A DNA stretch of 54,815 nt, taken from Candidatus Heimdallarchaeota archaeon. GTDB taxonomy: Archaea > Asgardarchaeota > Heimdallarchaeia > JABLTI01. How positions within the stretch are numbered: the stretch's first letter is position 1; the number at the start of each line of letters is the position of its first letter. This document shows, in pieces, positions 51,454-54,815 of this stretch. A model generated the notes under the pieces. The model was given only the letters and a program-made list of their open reading frames with translations, was not told where the DNA came from and did not search any database. The stretch spans positions 1 through 54,815 of the forward strand of contig JABCTZ010000031.1 in the NCBI GenBank assembly GCA_018238155.1, in the 5' to 3' direction. The position numbers and the translations under genes were made by a program.

Positions 51454-51645
51454 TTAATCCCAGTGACTAACAGGGGGTCGATATTTTCCCACCACCAAAA
51501 TAGTGTCTCCACAAATGGGGCAGTCGAAAAAACTTTGATTGAATTTGTGTTCTCTAAGTTTAACTGCAACCAAATTCCAACACTGAGGACAAAACCTAGG
51601 TGTTTTCATTATTTCTTCTGCTTCTATTTTCCAGTTTACAATCAA
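51454..51645 (-). CDS. Small zinc-ribbon protein coupled to DNA polymerase B
   Basis: A 63-residue protein with two C-x-x-C knuckles, F-C-P-Q-C-W and F-D-C-P-I-C-G, about 24 residues apart, forming a zinc ribbon. The TTG start comes directly after the polymerase TAG stop and follows ggtgatg by a good distance, so translation is probably coupled; ATG at residue 13 is an alternative. Its position suggests a polymerase accessory or nucleic-acid-binding role, which is inferred only. Confidence 0.72.
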   Translation of the reverse strand: MIVNWKIEAEEIMKTPRFCPQCWNLVAVKLREHKFNQSFFDCPICGDTILVVGKYRPPVSHWD

Positions 51646-54486
51646 CTATTCATCACCTTTCTCTAAATAAACACTTAACCTTGACTGACCAGCAACGAGT
51701 AGTTGTTTTCTCTTCTTTTTGCCTTTAATAGAATGTTTCCAAGAGAGATCCGTTCCTGAATATGACAAAATACTTTCACCGAGAGCTTGATTGAATGCTT
51801 CATCAGAATTAGTAGAAACTAAATTTGGCAAATGCTCATTTTGAGTGTTTAAAACATCATCAAGAGAAGTTTCCAAACCAAAGGTTCGGATGCTAAGGAG
51901 TATCTGCCGGACATAAAAAGCACGGTCAATATCTTTGGCATATTTTGGATGATATGCTCGTTTGGAAACTGGACCATCACCTGGGATGACAACCCAAGGG
52001 AATTTATCATACATAAGCCATTCTTGATTCCAATCTAATCCTTCTCGTTCACAGAATTTTATATAAGCACAAACTCCGGGTGGCATACTCTTGTACAATG
52101 TAGGATGCCTTTTAATTGGAGAATAAGTGATAACGTGAGGGAGCAATTGATTTGTGGGTGTGTTTAGAATTCGCTTGCCAAATTCCAACAAGAATTTTTC
52201 AGCTCGGTTGAATTCATTCTTTTCATGAACTCTACGATTCTTCTTCCTCGAAGTTGGTCGATTCAGCGTTTCTTTGCTCTCTGTAGCTGTAAGAAAAATA
52301 TCGAGAACTTTTCTCTGAGCTGCTTGTGAGATGGGAGACCAATCAGAACGAACTGCTTCAAACCCTTTGATATTTGTCTTTCCTGTTAGCAAACTAAGAT
52401 ACGCATATGCTTTCTTGCGCTCTGGTTTGAACACACATCGATATGCTATATCTTTCAAAGTAAGTTCAATCGGTTTGGGAAATTGCTCATTTAATCTGTT
52501 TAACATGCTAGCAATGATTTCTTTTAAAAGAAGGATGAACGTTTCTTTTTTAATAGGATCAGTTTCGTTATAGATATCAATAATCAGTTTATTATCTAAT
52601 AATTTGATAAAAGCAGAATCCGTATCACCATAAACAAGTTCACAAGGAATAATTTCCTCTGAAATTTCTTTCAATTGTTCTTTGATGCCTAGTAGATACG
52701 CTCTCGCTGCATCCGCAATTGCCCCTGCTAAAGCTTGTGAATAAAACCTGCTCCGGATATAGAAGTGAGCACCATACATTGCATTAGCAATTATTTTCAT
52801 AGAATTTTGTTCTCGTTCAAGAATTCGAATTGATTGTTTAAGATCCTTCTTCTCTCCAGAACTATCAGTTGCTTCTAATTGCTCGCTTAATTCTTTGATT
52901 TGCTGTTTTTTAGCAATACGTTTCTCTACCAATTCATTCTCCATAATGGATAACGCTGAGCGAGTGTCATTATTGAACAGTTTCAAGGAATTACCGTGAT
53001 CGTTTGCGTCAACCCAATTTTTGAGAGTTTCACCACCGATATTTTGAGCAACCATTACAGAAGGATACATAGATCGAAAATCAACTATGACAACTCCTGT
53101 ATGAAGGAGCCCCTCTGGATAAAGAACAGTTCCCCCTTGATGAGGGTGTTTCTCTCTCTCGAGACGATTTTTCTCCACTTGCTGTTTACTTGGTTTAAGG
53201 GGAATGAGAATGCCCTTTCTGCGCATGTATCTCATTAATTCAAATTCGCCATTTATTCGTTCAGTACAACAATTCCCTTCGTAAGGTGGAAAGCCAGTAA
53301 CTCTTAGAGTTTCAACCCAACCTGTCATCCCGAGGTTCCAATAAAGGTCATAAATGATTTTACAATCTTGAAAGCATTGCTTTGCAAATAATCGCAAGTC
53401 ATCTTCACAATCCTCGAGAACTCCACTATACCACAATAACTTCAAAGGTTCGATATGCTCGTACCCTGTTATACCAAGAACTGTTTCCGCAATGTCATAG
53501 AGAGTTTTCTTTCCAGATTTTGGATGAATGCCCCATGTTCTTAAAGCAAGATCAAAAACCATCCTTCCTTTGATGCGATAAGAAATCAATCTATTAGAGT
53601 AATAGGATGACTCATCTCCAAAGAGTGAAAGCAATTGGGTAGGCACTTTGAGAACTTGCATTCGGTGAAAAAGATAGGGTAAATCGAAACTATCACCTTG
53701 ATAATTACAAAGAATATCAGGCTGAACCTTTTGTAAACACCTCATAAAATCCATAATGAGCTCTTTTTCACTATCATTGGAATCTTCTTGTAAGAGAAAC
53801 AGATTGCCATTCTCAGGCTTTCCATCTATTCCCCAAATGATTGTTATTGCCATTATTCGGTTACTCTTTTGCTTGAGAAGTTCTTGATGATTTTCACCAT
53901 CATGAGCAATTTTGATGTTAACAGCCATAATCTTCAGTGAATAGAAATCAGCTGGGGACTTAATTATTGAATCTGAAACAGGCGCAATATCACGATAGCT
54001 CGCTTCAGCAAATATTTTCCCTTCTTCTTTCTCTTCTACTAATGTACATTTGGCACTAACAACATTTAGACATTTCACAGCAGTATCTAACAAATATCTT
54101 TTCAAGAAAGGGATGTCAGTTTCAAATGTTTCAAAACCCAATTTCTCGATTGTGTTTTTCATATCTCTGAGCCTATTTGGATTGTTTCCGTAAATCTTTA
54201 CTAATTTTACTTGTACAGAGCCCCAGAAATATGGTCTCAGAGTGATATTCTCAGTTTTTACAACCCAGTCACCCAAGATAGGGTCATTTTGAAGGATAAA
54301 AGATAATTCGGAAGTTTTTCGAACATAAAAGTAAGGGAGGAAATCTTCAATCTGTATTCGTATTTGCTTTCCTTTGTTTGTCTTTCCAAACAACCTGATA
54401 ACCAATGTCTTGTTTCCATCCATTATTTTGTAATCAAGGTCAGTTAGCATGAAGTTTAGTTCTTGCTTTCGTGTCAAGGTCTCCAA
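51646..54486 (-). CDS. Family-B DNA polymerase with altered exonuclease motif I
   Basis: A 946-residue DNA polymerase. Polymerase motifs are complete: A D469-F-R-S-M-Y-P-S476 region, B with K564 and Y571-G, and C Y619-G-D-T-D-S624. In the 3'-5' exonuclease domain, Exo II (N-Y-Q-G-D-S-F-D-L-P-Y-L, 261-272) is intact and Exo III looks like C-F-Q-D-C (371-375). At Exo I, where D-I-E is normal, the sequence reads N190-I-K192, so both metal-binding acids are gone and proofreading is probably weak or absent. The TTG start is uncertain; ATG at residue 13 is possible. It lies in a second replication-related locus, far from MCM and Cdc6. Confidence 0.93.
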   Translation of the reverse strand: METLTRKQELNFMLTDLDYKIMDGNKTLVIRLFGKTNKGKQIRIQIEDFLPYFYVRKTSELSFILQNDPILGDWVVKTENITLRPYFWGSVQVKLVKIYGNNPNRLRDMKNTIEKLGFETFETDIPFLKRYLLDTAVKCLNVVSAKCTLVEEKEEGKIFAEASYRDIAPVSDSIIKSPADFYSLKIMAVNIKIAHDGENHQELLKQKSNRIMAITIIWGIDGKPENGNLFLLQEDSNDSEKELIMDFMRCLQKVQPDILCNYQGDSFDLPYLFHRMQVLKVPTQLLSLFGDESSYYSNRLISYRIKGRMVFDLALRTWGIHPKSGKKTLYDIAETVLGITGYEHIEPLKLLWYSGVLEDCEDDLRLFAKQCFQDCKIIYDLYWNLGMTGWVETLRVTGFPPYEGNCCTERINGEFELMRYMRRKGILIPLKPSKQQVEKNRLEREKHPHQGGTVLYPEGLLHTGVVIVDFRSMYPSVMVAQNIGGETLKNWVDANDHGNSLKLFNNDTRSALSIMENELVEKRIAKKQQIKELSEQLEATDSSGEKKDLKQSIRILEREQNSMKIIANAMYGAHFYIRSRFYSQALAGAIADAARAYLLGIKEQLKEISEEIIPCELVYGDTDSAFIKLLDNKLIIDIYNETDPIKKETFILLLKEIIASMLNRLNEQFPKPIELTLKDIAYRCVFKPERKKAYAYLSLLTGKTNIKGFEAVRSDWSPISQAAQRKVLDIFLTATESKETLNRPTSRKKNRRVHEKNEFNRAEKFLLEFGKRILNTPTNQLLPHVITYSPIKRHPTLYKSMPPGVCAYIKFCEREGLDWNQEWLMYDKFPWVVIPGDGPVSKRAYHPKYAKDIDRAFYVRQILLSIRTFGLETSLDDVLNTQNEHLPNLVSTNSDEAFNQALGESILSYSGTDLSWKHSIKGKKKRKQLLVAGQSRLSVYLEKGDE

Positions 54487-54682
54487 AGTCTCCAGTTCAA
54501 TTACGACAGCTTCCCCATTTGCAAAGGGCTCTCCTTTATCTTCACATTTATTTCACATTCACTAGAACCAACAATTAATTAATAGAAGAACGAAAGGGAG
54601 GGGTAACTGTAAGTATTTTTATCGGCAAAATAGGACTGAAAGAGATTTTTCTCTACTTTTTTTTGACAAAGAAATAAAGTAA

Positions 54683-54815
54683 TCAAAGCAATTTTGTTTG
54701 TTTGGTTTTTTCAACTAATTCTGCAATGCATTGTTGTCCTTGATTTCTAGGTGAGTTAACAAATGTTGATATGGGATAATCTGTCATAGCAGAAGTAGTG
54801 TAAGGTTTTAGTAAT
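54683..54815 (-). CDS. SRAP/HMCES-like protein, C-terminal end only
   Basis: The last 43 codons of a gene that enters from the right edge. The reading Y-P-I-S-T-F-V-N-S-P-R-N-Q-G-Q-Q-C-I matches the final motif of SRAP (YedK/HMCES) proteins, which crosslink to abasic sites in single-stranded DNA and shield them during replication; the usual wording is V-S-x-x-V-N-x-x-R-N-x-G-x-E-C-I. The catalytic Cys2 would be outside the window. It is on the polymerase strand, about 200 bp upstream, so the two may share a transcript. The call rests on one motif. Confidence 0.6.
   Translation of the reverse strand, partial: LLKPYTTSAMTDYPISTFVNSPRNQGQQCIAELVEKTKQTKLL

Overview
The window looks like chromosomal DNA of an AT-rich Asgard archaeon, possibly of the Heimdallarchaeia; the lineage is inferred from gene content only. 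Archaeal information-processing genes (Hel308, MCM, a GINS subunit, Orc1/Cdc6, family-B DNA polymerase, ribosomal protein S8e, a TrmB regulator) sit beside eukaryotic-signature genes: a full-length actin with an actin-type C-terminus, a Ras/Rab-like small GTPase, a probable gelsolin-like protein, a DRG-type GTPase and a membrane protein with a RING/PHD-like finger. Many start codons are TTG or GTG. No rRNA, tRNA, CRISPR array or transposase gene was seen.

Layout. 0-5.3 kb: a membrane protein with a caspase-like His/Cys pair behind five perfect 15-bp tandem repeats, a small membrane protein, a CitG-like gene, a coiled-coil protein and a TrmB regulator. 5.3-12.2 kb: a gelsolin-like gene followed by a small GTPase on the minus strand, then an HD phosphohydrolase, an HDAC-fold deacetylase, PurB and a GT-C-like membrane protein. 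12.2-19.3 kb: a replication island on the minus strand (Hel308, MCM, Gins23-like, Orc1/Cdc6). The spacer upstream of cdc6 carries ORB-like repeats and is a good origin candidate. 19.5-31.8 kb: S8e with a long basic tail, a glutaredoxin-thioredoxin reductase fusion, a 2-hydroxyacid dehydrogenase, the RING/PHD-like membrane protein, a phosphoesterase, a MacB/LolCDE-like ABC system with a tandem ATPase, a highly structured spacer that may encode an RNA, and a DRG-type GTPase. 32-35.1 kb: a membrane-anchored clostripain-like protease and a protein with eight CxxC motifs of DnaJ zinc-finger type.

35.2-40.5 kb holds the most unusual content: a tandemly duplicated module. Each copy has a 579-residue HTH protein and, convergent to it, a 50-residue peptide gene with a signal-like N-terminus and a Gly-rich tail. 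Both peptide genes share an identical 30-bp promoter block. The spacer beyond each peptide gene is also related, so the unit is HTH gene - peptide gene - spacer, twice. I read this as a candidate secreted-peptide/regulator system; the function is inference.

40.5-54.8 kb: a winged-helix protein, a GNAT acetyltransferase, a P-loop kinase-like reading frame interrupted by two in-frame TGA codons, an MBL hydrolase, actin with a palindrome-rich upstream region, a CTG-initiated zinc-ribbon miniprotein, a flavin reductase-like protein, helical-repeat proteins, an ABC-2 exporter, an alpha/beta hydrolase, a zinc-ribbon protein and a family-B polymerase whose Exo I acidic residues are replaced. The C-terminal end of an SRAP/HMCES-like gene runs off the right edge. 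Actin, gelsolin-like protein and small GTPase together suggest a regulated cytoskeleton, but these genes are far apart and no physical link is visible.
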